A stretch of DNA of 64,000 nt from contig NZ_AUAC01000008.1 in assembly GCF_000428525.1 (NCBI RefSeq), positions 103,448-167,447 of the forward strand, given 5' to 3'. Below are positions 17,678 to 26,657 of this stretch, piece after piece (the stretch's first letter is position 1; every line of letters starts with the position of its first letter). Source of the stretch: Hellea balneolensis DSM 19091. Lineage in GTDB: Bacteria; Pseudomonadota; Alphaproteobacteria; Caulobacterales; Maricaulaceae. A program made the position numbers and the translations under genes. Below the pieces are notes generated by a model. It saw nothing but the letters and a program-made list of their open reading frames with translations, was not told where the DNA came from and did not search any database.

Positions 17678-18301
17678 ATGAAAGCGAAGCCATTACATCG
17701 CGCAACAGCCCTTATACTGGGCCTATTTATTCTTACGCATTTGGCCGTTCATCTCTTTGCGCTTGGCGGCATAGAGGCGCACTTGAAAGCCCTTGATGCT
17801 GTCCAATGGATTTACCGCAACCCTCTCGGCGAGACCCTGTTAGTCATCGCTATTCTCACCCAGATAGTTACAGGGCTCAAACGCCTTAAAGCCAAACGGA
17901 AAAATAAAACGTTCTGGGCCAAAGCACAGGTTTTGAGCGGGCTTTATCTGATGGGTTTTCTGATTATTCATACGGGCGCCGCCATATTCACCCATAGCGT
18001 TTTTGGCCTTGAGACAGATTTTTATTGGGCGGCGGGGAGCATGAATATCAGCCCCATAAAGTTTTTCTTTTGGCCCTATTATTTCTTTGCGGTTCTTTCG
18101 TTTTTTGTACACTTCGCCTGCGCCTTACATTTTGGATGGCCTGGAAAGTTTGGAAGGGTAAAAAAGACATTGCCATGGCTCGGCGGCCTTATCGCCCTCA
18201 CCATCATCCTTACTTTCACAGGCGCGTTTTATGACGTGCCTGTTACCGAAGATGTGCTGAACTATTACCGTAAGAATTTTGGAATATTGGGTGTTGAGTG
18301 A
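17678..18301 (+). CDS. Five-helix membrane protein resembling succinate/fumarate reductase cytochrome b subunits
   Basis: A 207-residue protein with five hydrophobic helices (approximately residues 8-28, 50-68, 85-105, 130-155 and 168-188). Histidines sit inside helices 1 (HLAVH), 3 (IIHTGAA) and 4 (FFVHFACALHF), the pattern expected for heme b ligands in the SdhC/FrdC fold. No flavoprotein or iron-sulfur partner is encoded nearby, so it may be a stand-alone b-type cytochrome. It is divergent from the acyl-CoA synthetase. The function is inferred from topology and histidine placement only. Confidence 0.6.
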   Translation: MKAKPLHRATALILGLFILTHLAVHLFALGGIEAHLKALDAVQWIYRNPLGETLLVIAILTQIVTGLKRLKAKRKNKTFWAKAQVLSGLYLMGFLIIHTGAAIFTHSVFGLETDFYWAAGSMNISPIKFFFWPYYFFAVLSFFVHFACALHFGWPGKFGRVKKTLPWLGGLIALTIILTFTGAFYDVPVTEDVLNYYRKNFGILGVE

Positions 18302-18376
18302 TGATGAACGCAGATTAACCCCTTGCGATACCAAGCTCTAATAGGCAGGCTATAATCTGGTTAATTGGAACAGAAA

Positions 18377-19279
18377 ATGAATAAAATTATAACGACAGTA
18401 GTTTCGAGTCTTTTTCTTTTCGGGTGCGCGAATGCAGAAGACAGTTATGATGAAGCTGTACCGATACCCTTAGTTATAAAATCTAATAGCACAGCCAAAA
18501 TAGAGTATTCCCATACTAAAACCAAGGACGGTAAAACTAATACGGGGAATATCTCTGGTATATTTAAAGTAATTGAAAAAACTGAAGACGGTTTTCAAGG
18601 AAGCTGGACAACGCAATCAGTCAAAGTCTCAGGAATGACAATAACTAAGAAAAGCCCTCAGGCCGCAAGCATGTTAATTGGCATTCCGTTCTCCTTCATA
18701 GGCATTTCTGATGGGCAGCCTCTCAGAATAGATGATAAAGAAAACCTATTGTCAAAACTATCTGACTCTCCTGTTTTCGAAAATACCGACCCTGAAGTTT
18801 TAGCTAGCGTTATAGCAATATTTGAAGGAATGGATGAGGAGACTTTAGCACATGTAATGATCAAGATTCCGTCCTATATGTCTGTTTGTCAAAACAGTGA
18901 ATTCCACATAGGCGAGCCTTTAGAGCAACAAGTGGAGGCTCCGAGCCCTTTCGGTGAAGGCGTTCTAATTTCGGATATTTCATATGAACTAAAGTCTATA
19001 GATCGCAAAAAGAATATAGGGATAATTGAATATAAATCAGGTTTTAACTCAGAAAGTTTGAAAAATTTGACTCTTGAGCTCTTCAAAAAAATTGTCCCAG
19101 ATAAAACTCCTTCATCTGAAGAAATGGAAGCATTAGAAATTGACCGTCAAGATTACGCCAAATGCTCTGTAAACCTCTCTACTGGATGGGTTCAAGATAT
19201 GACCTATCACACAATCGTTAAAGGCGACGGGGAAACGCAGGAAGAGTTTTTTGATATCTCAGTTGAGTGGTTGGATTAG
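18377..19279 (+). CDS. Lipoprotein of unknown function
   Basis: A 300-residue protein whose N-terminus (MNKIITTVVSSLFLFGCANA) is a lipoprotein signal with lipobox LFGC. The remainder is mostly beta-prone and polar and I do not recognise a domain. The ATG at 18377 is preceded by GGAACAG; the TTG at 18365 is less likely. The gene is clearly richer in A+T than its neighbours and uses ATA, AGA and TTA codons more freely, which hints at later acquisition. It ends 1 bp from the convergent glycosyltransferase stop. Confidence 0.6.
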   Translation: MNKIITTVVSSLFLFGCANAEDSYDEAVPIPLVIKSNSTAKIEYSHTKTKDGKTNTGNISGIFKVIEKTEDGFQGSWTTQSVKVSGMTITKKSPQAASMLIGIPFSFIGISDGQPLRIDDKENLLSKLSDSPVFENTDPEVLASVIAIFEGMDEETLAHVMIKIPSYMSVCQNSEFHIGEPLEQQVEAPSPFGEGVLISDISYELKSIDRKKNIGIIEYKSGFNSESLKNLTLELFKKIVPDKTPSSEEMEALEIDRQDYAKCSVNLSTGWVQDMTYHTIVKGDGETQEEFFDISVEWLD

Positions 19280-19280
19280 C

Positions 19281-20117
19281 CTAAGCCTTCTTCTTCTGCA
19301 TAGACCATCTCACCCACAGCCAGAAAATCTTTGGCCCTTCAATGAGGTAACGTTTCCACAGGCGTTTAGGTTCAGAGGCCAAACGGAATAACCATTCTAG
19401 GCGATATCTTTGCATCCACTTTGGGGCGCGTTTAATGCGGCCCGCGAGAAATTCCAGTGACGCCCCAACACAGAGGCCAAGACCGATACAATCGCCGCGC
19501 TCCAGCGCCGCTTTGGCGACCATTTCCTGTTGCGGGGACCCCACACAGATAAAGGTGTAGCGCGCGGGGTTATTCGCAATGAACTCTGCTGCGGCAGCGA
19601 CCGCTTCAGGTTTATTGCGCAGACCAAATGGCGGCTCATGATGATTAATTGTCGTCAGGCCGTAAATCTCTTTCAACTTGGAAATGATCTCTTCATCTGC
19701 GCCAATCACATTGATAGGCTCGTCGCGCGTTATGACATTGTCAAAGAGCTGTCCTGTAAGGTCAGAGCCCGGTACAGCAGATAGCGGAATGCCCGAAACT
19801 TTGGCCAGTAATTCCAAAATGCGTGAGTCGCAAACCGACAGCCATGACGCCTCATAAAGCGGGCCGTAAACTTCAGGCTCATTATGCAAACGCACCAAGT
19901 GATCGACATTTGGCGTCACAATATAGCGAAAGCCATGATTAGGCGTGACCCATTTCGCCCGCGCCAAAGTCTGCATAGGCGTTAGCGGATCAAAAGTTGC
20001 GCCGATAAATTCATAAGAGCGTTGGTTCACACGCCAATCTTTTTGCTCGTGGCGCGGCTGGCTACGACGATCAACACCACGTGGTTGCGGCGGTATTGTT
20101 TTTTTAACAGCAGACAT
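19281..20117 (-). CDS. WecG/TagA/CpsF-family glycosyltransferase
   Basis: A 278-residue GT26-family enzyme, which typically adds N-acetylmannosamine(uronic acid) to a lipid-linked sugar during surface polysaccharide or teichoic-acid-like synthesis. Diagnostic segments are TPNVDHLVRLHNEPEVYGPL, SVCDSRILELLAK, VPGSDLTGQLFD and FICVGSPQQEMVAKAAL, with a basic C-terminus (PKWMQRYRLEWLFRL). ATG 20117 has GAGG five bases upstream; earlier in-frame starts at 20138 and 20147 do not. No other polysaccharide genes are adjacent. It is divergent from the ABC exporter. Confidence 0.85.
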   Translation of the reverse strand: MSAVKKTIPPQPRGVDRRSQPRHEQKDWRVNQRSYEFIGATFDPLTPMQTLARAKWVTPNHGFRYIVTPNVDHLVRLHNEPEVYGPLYEASWLSVCDSRILELLAKVSGIPLSAVPGSDLTGQLFDNVITRDEPINVIGADEEIISKLKEIYGLTTINHHEPPFGLRNKPEAVAAAAEFIANNPARYTFICVGSPQQEMVAKAALERGDCIGLGLCVGASLEFLAGRIKRAPKWMQRYRLEWLFRLASEPKRLWKRYLIEGPKIFWLWVRWSMQKKKA

Positions 20118-20225
20118 GTTGTCCTCAACTCTTTTCATTTCCCACACAATAAGTCGTTATCAGAAAGGCGTTTAGATTGGGTTACGAGGCTTGTAATTAT
20201 CTCTTAACTGTCCCACATCGCTTTA

Positions 20226-22070
20226 ATGCCGCCGGAAACGCCAGAACAGGAAAAAGCAGAGCAAAGTCTTAACGAGCAGTCGCTTCGCTATCAGCTTAAA
20301 AGTTTTTGGAGGCTCTGGCCTTATCTTTGGCCAAAAGACAAGCCCACCTATAAATTACGCACCCATCTGGCGATGATATTTACAATTGCTGGACAGTTTA
20401 TTGTTGTTCTCGCGCCTTTCTTTTTGGGCCGCGCCATTGACGCCATGAATATACAAGTTGAGGAATTAGGGCTTGGGAATGCCATCGGCATGGGAATTAT
20501 TTTGCTCATCCTCGCCTATGGCGGATTTAGACTCGCCTCGGTTATGCTTTCGGAAGGCCGGGAATATGTCTTCGCCCCCGTTGCGCAATATGCCAAGCGC
20601 GCGGTGGCGACCTCAACCTTTGCCCATTTGCATAAATTATCTTTGCGCTATCATCTTGAGAAACGCACGGGCGGTCTGTCCCGCATCATTGAACGCGGCA
20701 TTCGTTCCATTGATTTTCTGTTCCGGTTTCTGCTCTTTAATATCGGCCCGACCTTATTACAGCTCGCCATCGCCGGAGCGGCGTTCTGGATTGCCTATAG
20801 CTGGGAATTTGCGCTTATCGCTGTGGCCGTCGTCATCACTTATATCTGGTTTACCGTGACGACAACAGAATGGCGACTGAAATTCCGCCGCGATATGAAT
20901 AAGAAAGATACAGAGGCAAATGCCAAAGCCATTGATAGCCTTTTAAATTACGAGACGGTCAAATATTTCAACGCGGAAAAGTTTGAAACAGGGCGTTATG
21001 ATAGCGCTATGGAAGGCTATCAAAAGGCCGCCATCCTCTCGCGCACCTCGCTCGCCACGGTTAATATCGGGCAGAGCTTTCTGATGAATTTGGGCCTTGT
21101 CGCACTCGTCCTTTTGTCGGCGCAGCGCGTGCTGGACGGGAGCATGACAACAGGGGACATCTTCGCCATCACAATGGTCATGATGCAGGTTTATCGTCCG
21201 CTCAACATTCTCGGCTTTGCTTACCGCGAGATTAAACAGGCCCTGACAGATATGGAAAAAATGTTCGCGCTATTGGACATTAAACCTGAAGTTCAAGACG
21301 CATCAAACGCGCAAGATATTCACGACGTTAAAGGCGCAATCACGTTTAAGAATGTCGCCTTTCGTTATGACCCAGACAGGCCCATCTTGAGGGATATGTC
21401 CTTTGATATAAAACCGGGGCAGACAGTGGCCGTTGTCGGCCCGACAGGCGCAGGGAAATCGACGCTCTCTCGCATCTTGTTTCGATTTTACGATATTGAG
21501 AGCGGAGCCGTGACCGTCGACGGGCAAAGTATTGCCGATATAACCCAAGACAGCCTTCGTAAATCCATCGGTATTGTGCCCCAAGATACTGTGCTGTTTA
21601 ATGATACTGTTGGCTATAATATTGCTTATGCGCGGCCCGATGCCACGCAAGATGAAATCGAAGCTGCAGCCAAAGCGGCGCAGATCCATGACTTCGTCGC
21701 GGGACTGCCCAAAGGTTACGACACGATGGTGGGCGAGCGAGGGCTTAAGCTCTCGGGCGGAGAGAAACAGCGCGTGGCTATAGCGCGAACTCTTTTGAAA
21801 AATCCCGCTATTCTTATCTTGGACGAAGCCACTTCTGCACTCGACAGCGTCACGGAACGCGATATTCAAGCGGCACTTGATAATGCCGCCAAGAACCGCA
21901 CCACCCTTGTCATTGCTCACCGCCTGTCAACCATAACAGGCGCAGATAAAATCATCGTAATGGAAGATGGCGAAATCGCAGAGCAAGGCACGCATAGCGA
22001 GCTGCTCAAGAAAGGCGGGCTCTATGAGACGCTTTGGGAACAGCAAGAAAAGAGTCCTGAACATGCCTAA
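20226..22070 (+). CDS. Atm1/HMT1-type ABC exporter (fused permease-ATPase)
   Basis: A 614-residue half-transporter with six transmembrane helices (residues ~40-330) and a C-terminal ATPase. The Walker A motif is GPTGAGKST, the signature LSGGEKQRVAIARTLL, Walker B LILDEATSALD, and the H-loop VIAHRLST. The helix 4-5 region NYETVKYFNAEKFE and GYQKAAILSRTSLA is characteristic of the mitochondrial ABCB7/Atm1 group and its alphaproteobacterial relatives. These export glutathione-linked sulfur or metal compounds. No clear Shine-Dalgarno precedes ATG 20226. Confidence 0.88.
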   Translation: MPPETPEQEKAEQSLNEQSLRYQLKSFWRLWPYLWPKDKPTYKLRTHLAMIFTIAGQFIVVLAPFFLGRAIDAMNIQVEELGLGNAIGMGIILLILAYGGFRLASVMLSEGREYVFAPVAQYAKRAVATSTFAHLHKLSLRYHLEKRTGGLSRIIERGIRSIDFLFRFLLFNIGPTLLQLAIAGAAFWIAYSWEFALIAVAVVITYIWFTVTTTEWRLKFRRDMNKKDTEANAKAIDSLLNYETVKYFNAEKFETGRYDSAMEGYQKAAILSRTSLATVNIGQSFLMNLGLVALVLLSAQRVLDGSMTTGDIFAITMVMMQVYRPLNILGFAYREIKQALTDMEKMFALLDIKPEVQDASNAQDIHDVKGAITFKNVAFRYDPDRPILRDMSFDIKPGQTVAVVGPTGAGKSTLSRILFRFYDIESGAVTVDGQSIADITQDSLRKSIGIVPQDTVLFNDTVGYNIAYARPDATQDEIEAAAKAAQIHDFVAGLPKGYDTMVGERGLKLSGGEKQRVAIARTLLKNPAILILDEATSALDSVTERDIQAALDNAAKNRTTLVIAHRLSTITGADKIIVMEDGEIAEQGTHSELLKKGGLYETLWEQQEKSPEHA

Positions 22071-22105
22071 GTCGATATTAGAGCCTCACAAAACCAGAGT
22101 ATAGT

Positions 22106-22600
22106 ATGATAATTAGAGCCGCCGAACTTTCAGACGCAGATGACATCGCAACAATATATAATCATTATATTTTGGAGACGATTGTCACCTTTGAAGAAAG
22201 TCCTGTGACGGCCAAAGATATTGCGCAGCGTATATCTGATTTAAAAGACCAAAATATTCCTTGGTTTGTAGCCGAAGATTCCGCACAAAATATCATGGGA
22301 TATGCTTATGCGAGTAAATGGAAAGGGCGGTGTGCCTATCGTTATTCTGTGGAAGTCACAGTATATTTATCACCCACACATATTGGCAAAGGACTCGGGA
22401 GTAAGCTCTATGAAGTATTATTTGAGAGACTCAAGTCACTTAACTATCATGTCGTGATTGGCGGAATAACGCTTCCGAATGCCGCAAGCATTAAACTTCA
22501 TGAAAAGTTTGGACTAAAAAAGTCCGGTCATTTCAAAGAAGTCGGATTTAAGTTCGGAAAATGGATCGACGTCGGATACTGGCAAGGTTTTTTAAATTAA
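22106..22600 (+). CDS. GNAT acetyltransferase (phosphinothricin acetyltransferase-like)
   Basis: A 164-residue GNAT-fold enzyme that moves an acetyl group from acetyl-CoA to an amine. The N-terminus IRAAELSDADDIATIYNHYI and the conserved TFEESP motif match the Pat/YncA group, whose members often acetylate amino-acid analogues such as methionine sulfone. The acetyl-CoA-binding loop is IGKGLGSKLY near residue 92. The stop overlaps the padR stop by 3 bases in convergent orientation. Confidence 0.8.
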   Translation: MIIRAAELSDADDIATIYNHYILETIVTFEESPVTAKDIAQRISDLKDQNIPWFVAEDSAQNIMGYAYASKWKGRCAYRYSVEVTVYLSPTHIGKGLGSKLYEVLFERLKSLNYHVVIGGITLPNAASIKLHEKFGLKKSGHFKEVGFKFGKWIDVGYWQGFLN

Positions 22601-23130
22601 AGCTCGCCAATCTTGCGCATGGCTTCAGCTAATCGTTCAATCGTTTGAACCTCTTGATCAATGCCCATTTCCAGCGCAATTAACTTACCCTTTTGCGTCA
22701 AATCCAAAGTCTTGCCATCATAATAGCGTTCCTTGATACGGTAATATTTCGACAGCTTTGTCTGGTGTTGTTCCATGCGTATGGTGAGTTGATCTTTCAG
22801 CGCATCTAAATCCATATTCTCCAGCGCATAGAATTTAACGAGCATGTCATCTTTGAGGGACGGTTGCCGCGCAGGTTTTTTAGACCACGCCCGCAGCGCT
22901 TTTTTACCCTCAGGCGTAAGCGTATGAATGATGCGATTGGGCTTGCCCTCTTGGCTCACCTCTTCACTAATCACATACCCCTTTTCCCGAAGGCGCCCGA
23001 GCTCACGATAAATTTGCTGATGCGAGGCGCGCCAGAAAAATCCGATAGAAGCATCGAAATTTTTCGCCAAGTCGTATCCACTCATGGGACGTTCGGTAAG
23101 GCAGACCAATATAGCTTCGGCTAGCGCCAT
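22597..23130 (-). CDS. PadR-family transcriptional regulator
   Basis: A 177-residue repressor-type protein: a winged helix (AILVCLTERPMSGYDLAKNF through QQIYRELGRLREKGYVI) followed by the PadR C-terminal dimerisation helices (KFYALENMDLDALKDQL). ATG 23130 has AAGGG 8 nt upstream and gives the usual family N-terminus; the longer frame to 23202 would run through the operator and over the divergent start. It most likely controls itself and the divergent SDR operon through the palindrome at 23150-23167. Confidence 0.9.
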   Translation of the reverse strand: MALAEAILVCLTERPMSGYDLAKNFDASIGFFWRASHQQIYRELGRLREKGYVISEEVSQEGKPNRIIHTLTPEGKKALRAWSKKPARQPSLKDDMLVKFYALENMDLDALKDQLTIRMEQHQTKLSKYYRIKERYYDGKTLDLTQKGKLIALEMGIDQEVQTIERLAEAMRKIGEL

Positions 23131-23149
23131 TGTGAGTTTCCCTTGTAGA

Positions 23150-23167
23150 TATGCAATTTGTTGCATA
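23150..23167. promoter_or_regulatory. Putative PadR operator
   Basis: A perfect 18-bp inverted repeat, TATGCAA-N4-TTGCATA, sits in the 70-bp gap between padR and the SDR gene, about 20 bp from the padR start and 33 bp from the SDR start. Its ATGC-N8-GCAT geometry resembles the ATGT-N8-ACAT sites known for PadR repressors. Confidence 0.7.
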
Positions 23168-23200
23168 AGGTTATTTAAATCATAGGAAATAGGAAAATTC

Positions 23201-24082
23201 ATGTCACTTCAAGGTAAAACCATCTTCATGTCTGGCGGGTCTCGCGGAATTGGCCTCGCCATCGCAAAGAGATGCGCCGAAGACGGAGCCAATGTTGCTA
23301 TCGCCGCCAAAACAGCTAAGCCGCACCCAAAGCTAGAAGGCACAATTTACACCGCCGCCAAAGAGATCGAGGCTGCGGGCGGCCAAGCGCTCCCCCTCAT
23401 TTGCGATATTCGTGATGAAGCGGCTGTTGATGCAGCCGTCGCTGCCTGTGTTGAGAAATTTGGCGGAATTGATATTTGTATCAATAATGCCAGCGCCGTG
23501 TCACCGACGCCTGTGACTAATACACCGATGAAGCGTTATGATCTGATGAATGAGGTCAATGCACGCGGTACATTCATGCTGAGCCAAAAATGTCATCCCT
23601 ATCTTAAAAAAGGCGCGAACCCACATATTGTCAATATCGCCCCGCCTCTGGATATGTCGGCGCGTTGGTTTAAAAATCACACGGCCTATACTATGGCGAA
23701 ATATGGCATGAGCATGTGCACACTCGGCATGGCCGAAGAGTTTCGCAAAGATGGTATAGCCGTTAATTCGCTTTGGCCTATGACCTCAATTGATACAGCG
23801 GCAGTGCGAAATGTACTAGGCGGGGACAGCATGGCGAAGATGAGCCGCACGCCCGCTATCATGGCCGATGCGGCTTATGTGCTGCTCAATCAAGACGCCA
23901 AAGACTATACAGGCCAATTTGCTATTGATGAATTTATATTAGCCTCTTCTGGCACAACAGATTTTAAGCAATATAATCAGCCCGGATATGATGGCCCCCT
24001 CGCCGCTGACTTCTTTATTCCGAGTGAATGGGTCGCAAGGTCGGCCTCTGATGTTATGGAACATCCCAGCTATAACGCATAA
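23201..24082 (+). CDS. SDR-family oxidoreductase, HSDL2-like
   Basis: A 293-residue short-chain dehydrogenase of the HSDL2/citronellol-dehydrogenase-like group. The cofactor loop SGGSRGIG is at residues ~11-18, INNASA follows, and YTMAK carries the catalytic Y163 and K167. In HSDL2-type proteins a serine precedes the Pro-Pro pair 16 residues before the tyrosine; here that residue is A147 (NIAPPLDM), so the classical catalytic serine is missing. An acyl-CoA or terpenoid-like substrate is possible. AGGA stands before ATG 23201. It is the first gene of the PadR-controlled cluster. Confidence 0.85.
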   Translation: MSLQGKTIFMSGGSRGIGLAIAKRCAEDGANVAIAAKTAKPHPKLEGTIYTAAKEIEAAGGQALPLICDIRDEAAVDAAVAACVEKFGGIDICINNASAVSPTPVTNTPMKRYDLMNEVNARGTFMLSQKCHPYLKKGANPHIVNIAPPLDMSARWFKNHTAYTMAKYGMSMCTLGMAEEFRKDGIAVNSLWPMTSIDTAAVRNVLGGDSMAKMSRTPAIMADAAYVLLNQDAKDYTGQFAIDEFILASSGTTDFKQYNQPGYDGPLAADFFIPSEWVARSASDVMEHPSYNA

Positions 24083-24087
24083 CGACC

Positions 24088-24143
24088 GCATTTGGTTCGG
24101 GAAACCAAATGCAATGAGGCGCCGAAACCGCTAGCGGTTTCGG
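24088..24143 (+). repeat. Two perfect intercistronic hairpins
   Basis: Between the SDR stop and the DUF1330 start are GCATTTGGTT-CGGGA-AACCAAATGC (24088-24112, 10-bp stem) and the perfect 22-bp palindrome with half-site CCGAAACCGCT (24122-24143). Neither is followed by a T-run, so they look like mRNA-processing, stability or attenuation elements, or dispersed palindromes, rather than terminators. Confidence 0.75.
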
Positions 24144-24169
24144 TCACCGATTTAGAAAGAATATTATAT

Positions 24170-24607
24170 ATGCCAACTCTCAACGCGCTCGACCCGACCC
24201 CGCAGCAGCTAAAAGATTTCCTCGTACATAAAGGCGCGGAAGAACCAGTCTTTATGCTCAACCTTTTAAAGTTTAAGGACCGGGCGACCTATAATGACGG
24301 GGAGGATATTTCGGGCCGCGAAGCTTATAGCCGTTATGCCTCTGCCTTTGCCAAGCTTGTAAAAGAGAGCGGCATAGATGGCGGGGCCATCTTTGGCGGA
24401 AATTTAAACGCCTGGATGATTGGCAAAGGTGACGGTGCCAATAATGAAAATGGGGAATGGGATTCGGTCGCGATATTTAAATATCCCAATGCCGCTATCA
24501 TGATTGAAACTGTTAGCTCAGACGCTTACCGAAAAATACATAAGCACCGCCGCGCGGGGCTTGAGGGACAATTACTAATTAGTTGTGATGATGGAGGTGT
24601 CTTTTAA
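24170..24607 (+). CDS. DUF1330 family protein
   Basis: A 145-residue protein of the small dimeric alpha-beta-barrel-like DUF1330 group (EEPVFMLNLLKFKDRA near the N-terminus, WDSVAIFKYPNAAIMIE and SDAYRKIHKHRRAGLEGQL later). Function is unknown. ATG 24170 is chosen because the upstream part of the frame (from 24092) runs through the hairpins; AGAAAG is a modest ribosome site. Its stop overlaps the next start by one base, so it is coupled to the DUF2855 gene. Confidence 0.75.
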   Translation: MPTLNALDPTPQQLKDFLVHKGAEEPVFMLNLLKFKDRATYNDGEDISGREAYSRYASAFAKLVKESGIDGGAIFGGNLNAWMIGKGDGANNENGEWDSVAIFKYPNAAIMIETVSSDAYRKIHKHRRAGLEGQLLISCDDGGVF

Positions 24608-25707
24608 TGACCCAAACACTGCTCGTAAATAAATCCGATTTTGCCGATGTCGCCCTTGTGAGCGCGAAAGAAGCCTCTCTGGCAGATGGGTTTATCCGCG
24701 TCGCCGTTGGCCCTTGGGCGCTGACCTCCAATAATATCACCTATATGGCTGTGGGCGAGCAAATCGGATATTGGAAATTTTTTGACCCCAAAGCTTATGG
24801 CATTGAGATGGACGACTCTAAGGTTTCAGAATGGGGCAGAATGCCCGTCTGGGGTTACGCCAAAGTCACAGAGTCAAATTGCGAAGACATCGCCGCAGGA
24901 ACACTGATTTACGGCTTTCTACCCATTACCCAAAACTTTGATATGAAACCCGTAAAATTGACGCCTATTGGATTTCAGGACGGCAATGATCACCGCACCG
25001 AATTACACCCTGTTTATAATGGTTACACCTTTGTAGATAAAGATCCGAGCTTTGCAGCACATAGAGATTTGCAGCCTGTCTTGCGCCCTCTCTTTACCAC
25101 AAGCTTTCTGATTGATGATTTTCTTGCTGATGAAAACTTTTTCGGCGCAGAGCAGGTCCTGCTCCTCTCGGCATCCTCCAAAACGGCGATGGGCACGGCC
25201 TATTGCCTCAAGCAGCGCGGCGGCGTGAAAGTTATTGGGCTGACGTCAGAAGGCAATAAAGCCTTCACTGAAGGCACCGGATTTTATGATGAGGTTTATA
25301 CCTATGACACCATCACAGATATGAACCCTGACGTAAAAACTACCGTTGTCGATATGGCGGGGAACGGCAAAGTCATGGCCAATGTTTATGACCATTTTGA
25401 AGAAAATATTGTCTATAATTGCATGGTTGGGAAGTCCCATTGGAACGGCGCACCTCCGAGGCCCCCAAAACTCGGCGCTCCGCCCGCAATGTTCTTTGCT
25501 CCTGACCGTGTTAAGATTCGTATGAAAGATTGGGGCGGCGAAGGCTTTGCTAAAAATTTGGCGGCTCTCTGGCTTCCCTTTTGCGAGACCGCCAAAGATT
25601 GGCTGGACATCACAGAAAGCCATGAGGTTACAGAGCTTCTGAAAACCTATAAGGATTTCCTCAATGGCCATGCCAGCCCCGCCAAGGGCTATCTGTTTAA
25701 GATTTAG
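24607..25707 (+). CDS. DUF2855 family protein, zinc-less MDR-like
   Basis: A 366-residue protein of DUF2855, distantly related to medium-chain dehydrogenase/reductases. The N-terminal half contains NNITYMAVGEQIGYWKFFDP and MPVWGYAKV. The C-terminal half has a Rossmann-like start VLLLSASSKTAMGTAYCLKQRGGVKVIGLTS, with the typical DUF2855 replacement of the glycine-rich loop by SASSKTA. The reaction is unknown. GGAGG precedes ATG 24607, which overlaps the DUF1330 stop. Position in the operon suggests it acts with the SDR and crotonase on one substrate. Confidence 0.8.
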   Translation: MTQTLLVNKSDFADVALVSAKEASLADGFIRVAVGPWALTSNNITYMAVGEQIGYWKFFDPKAYGIEMDDSKVSEWGRMPVWGYAKVTESNCEDIAAGTLIYGFLPITQNFDMKPVKLTPIGFQDGNDHRTELHPVYNGYTFVDKDPSFAAHRDLQPVLRPLFTTSFLIDDFLADENFFGAEQVLLLSASSKTAMGTAYCLKQRGGVKVIGLTSEGNKAFTEGTGFYDEVYTYDTITDMNPDVKTTVVDMAGNGKVMANVYDHFEENIVYNCMVGKSHWNGAPPRPPKLGAPPAMFFAPDRVKIRMKDWGGEGFAKNLAALWLPFCETAKDWLDITESHEVTELLKTYKDFLNGHASPAKGYLFKI

Positions 25708-25716
25708 GAGCCTCAT

Positions 25717-26550
25717 ATGAGCTATAAATGTTTTGACGTCTCAATTGAGAATAATATCGCTCACATCGTGATGAGCCGCCCTGAAAAGCGCAATGCGATG
25801 GTCAAAGAGTTCTGGACAGAGCTGCCTGAGATCATCCGCGACATTGATAATAATTCAAAAGCGCGGGTGATTGTCATCTCGTCAACGGGGCCGGTTTTTT
25901 CAGCCGGGATTGATGTGGGCATGTTCAGCAGTGATATCGGGGCCATTCGTGATAAGAATGATCCTGCTTATGGCGTGAATTTCTATCATAACAGCGTTCT
26001 GCCTTTGCAGGATAGTTTTACAGCCATTGAGCAATGCCGTATTCCGGTTCTCGCGGCCGTACAAGGCGGATGTTATGGCGGCGGCGTTGATCTGATCACC
26101 GCTTGCGATATGCGCTACGGCACAGAAGACAGCTTTATTACAATTTATGAAATTAATGTCGGTATGGTCGCTGACGTCGGCACCTTTCCGCGTATCTTAA
26201 ACCATATGCCTGAAGGCGTTGTGCGCGAGCTCGCCTATACAGGCCGGAAAATGCATGCCGGCGAATGCAAGGATCGCGGCCTATATAACGAGGTTTACGC
26301 CTCCCAAAAGGAGATGATGAGCGCCGTTATGGAGATGGCGGCAGACATTGCCAGTAAGCCGCCCCTCTCTGTCTATGGCTGTAAACGCATTATTTCTTAT
26401 TCTCGCGATCACAGCACAGCGGACTCTCTAGACAACATTGCCGTCTGGAATATGTCCATGCTCATTCCCAGTGAGATGATGGAGGCTATGGTGTCCAAGG
26501 GTGAAAAACGGCCCGGTAATTATAAGGACCTACCTAAGAAAACGGGGTAA
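25717..26550 (+). CDS. Crotonase-family delta(3,5)-delta(2,4)-dienoyl-CoA isomerase-like protein
   Basis: A 277-residue crotonase. Oxyanion-hole segments are FSAGIDVGMF and QGGCYGGGVDL. The three acidic residues that define mammalian ECH1 (D176, E196, D204 in rat) align to D125, E145 and D153 here with identical spacing of 20 and 8, in GGVDL, YEINVG and ADVGT. This supports shifting of conjugated double bases' positions in unsaturated acyl-CoAs, that is dienoyl-CoA isomerase chemistry, rather than hydration. AGGAG precedes the start. It ends the tight run of genes behind the PadR operator. Confidence 0.85.
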   Translation: MSYKCFDVSIENNIAHIVMSRPEKRNAMVKEFWTELPEIIRDIDNNSKARVIVISSTGPVFSAGIDVGMFSSDIGAIRDKNDPAYGVNFYHNSVLPLQDSFTAIEQCRIPVLAAVQGGCYGGGVDLITACDMRYGTEDSFITIYEINVGMVADVGTFPRILNHMPEGVVRELAYTGRKMHAGECKDRGLYNEVYASQKEMMSAVMEMAADIASKPPLSVYGCKRIISYSRDHSTADSLDNIAVWNMSMLIPSEMMEAMVSKGEKRPGNYKDLPKKTG

Positions 26551-26657
26551 CATATTTCATACACTTAACAGCGCTGTTCTGCGTATTTTCAATCTGAATT
26601 TATTTTACCTTGTCTTTTATGACATAAAATGCTTGTTATTTATCCAGGTGGATAGAT

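Noticed and set aside
26567..26578. AACAGCGCTGTT palindrome before the AraC gene as a LexA or AraC operator
   Set aside because: It does not match the alphaproteobacterial LexA site (GTTC-N7-GTTC), and AraC proteins usually bind direct repeats; a 12-bp palindrome alone is weak evidence.
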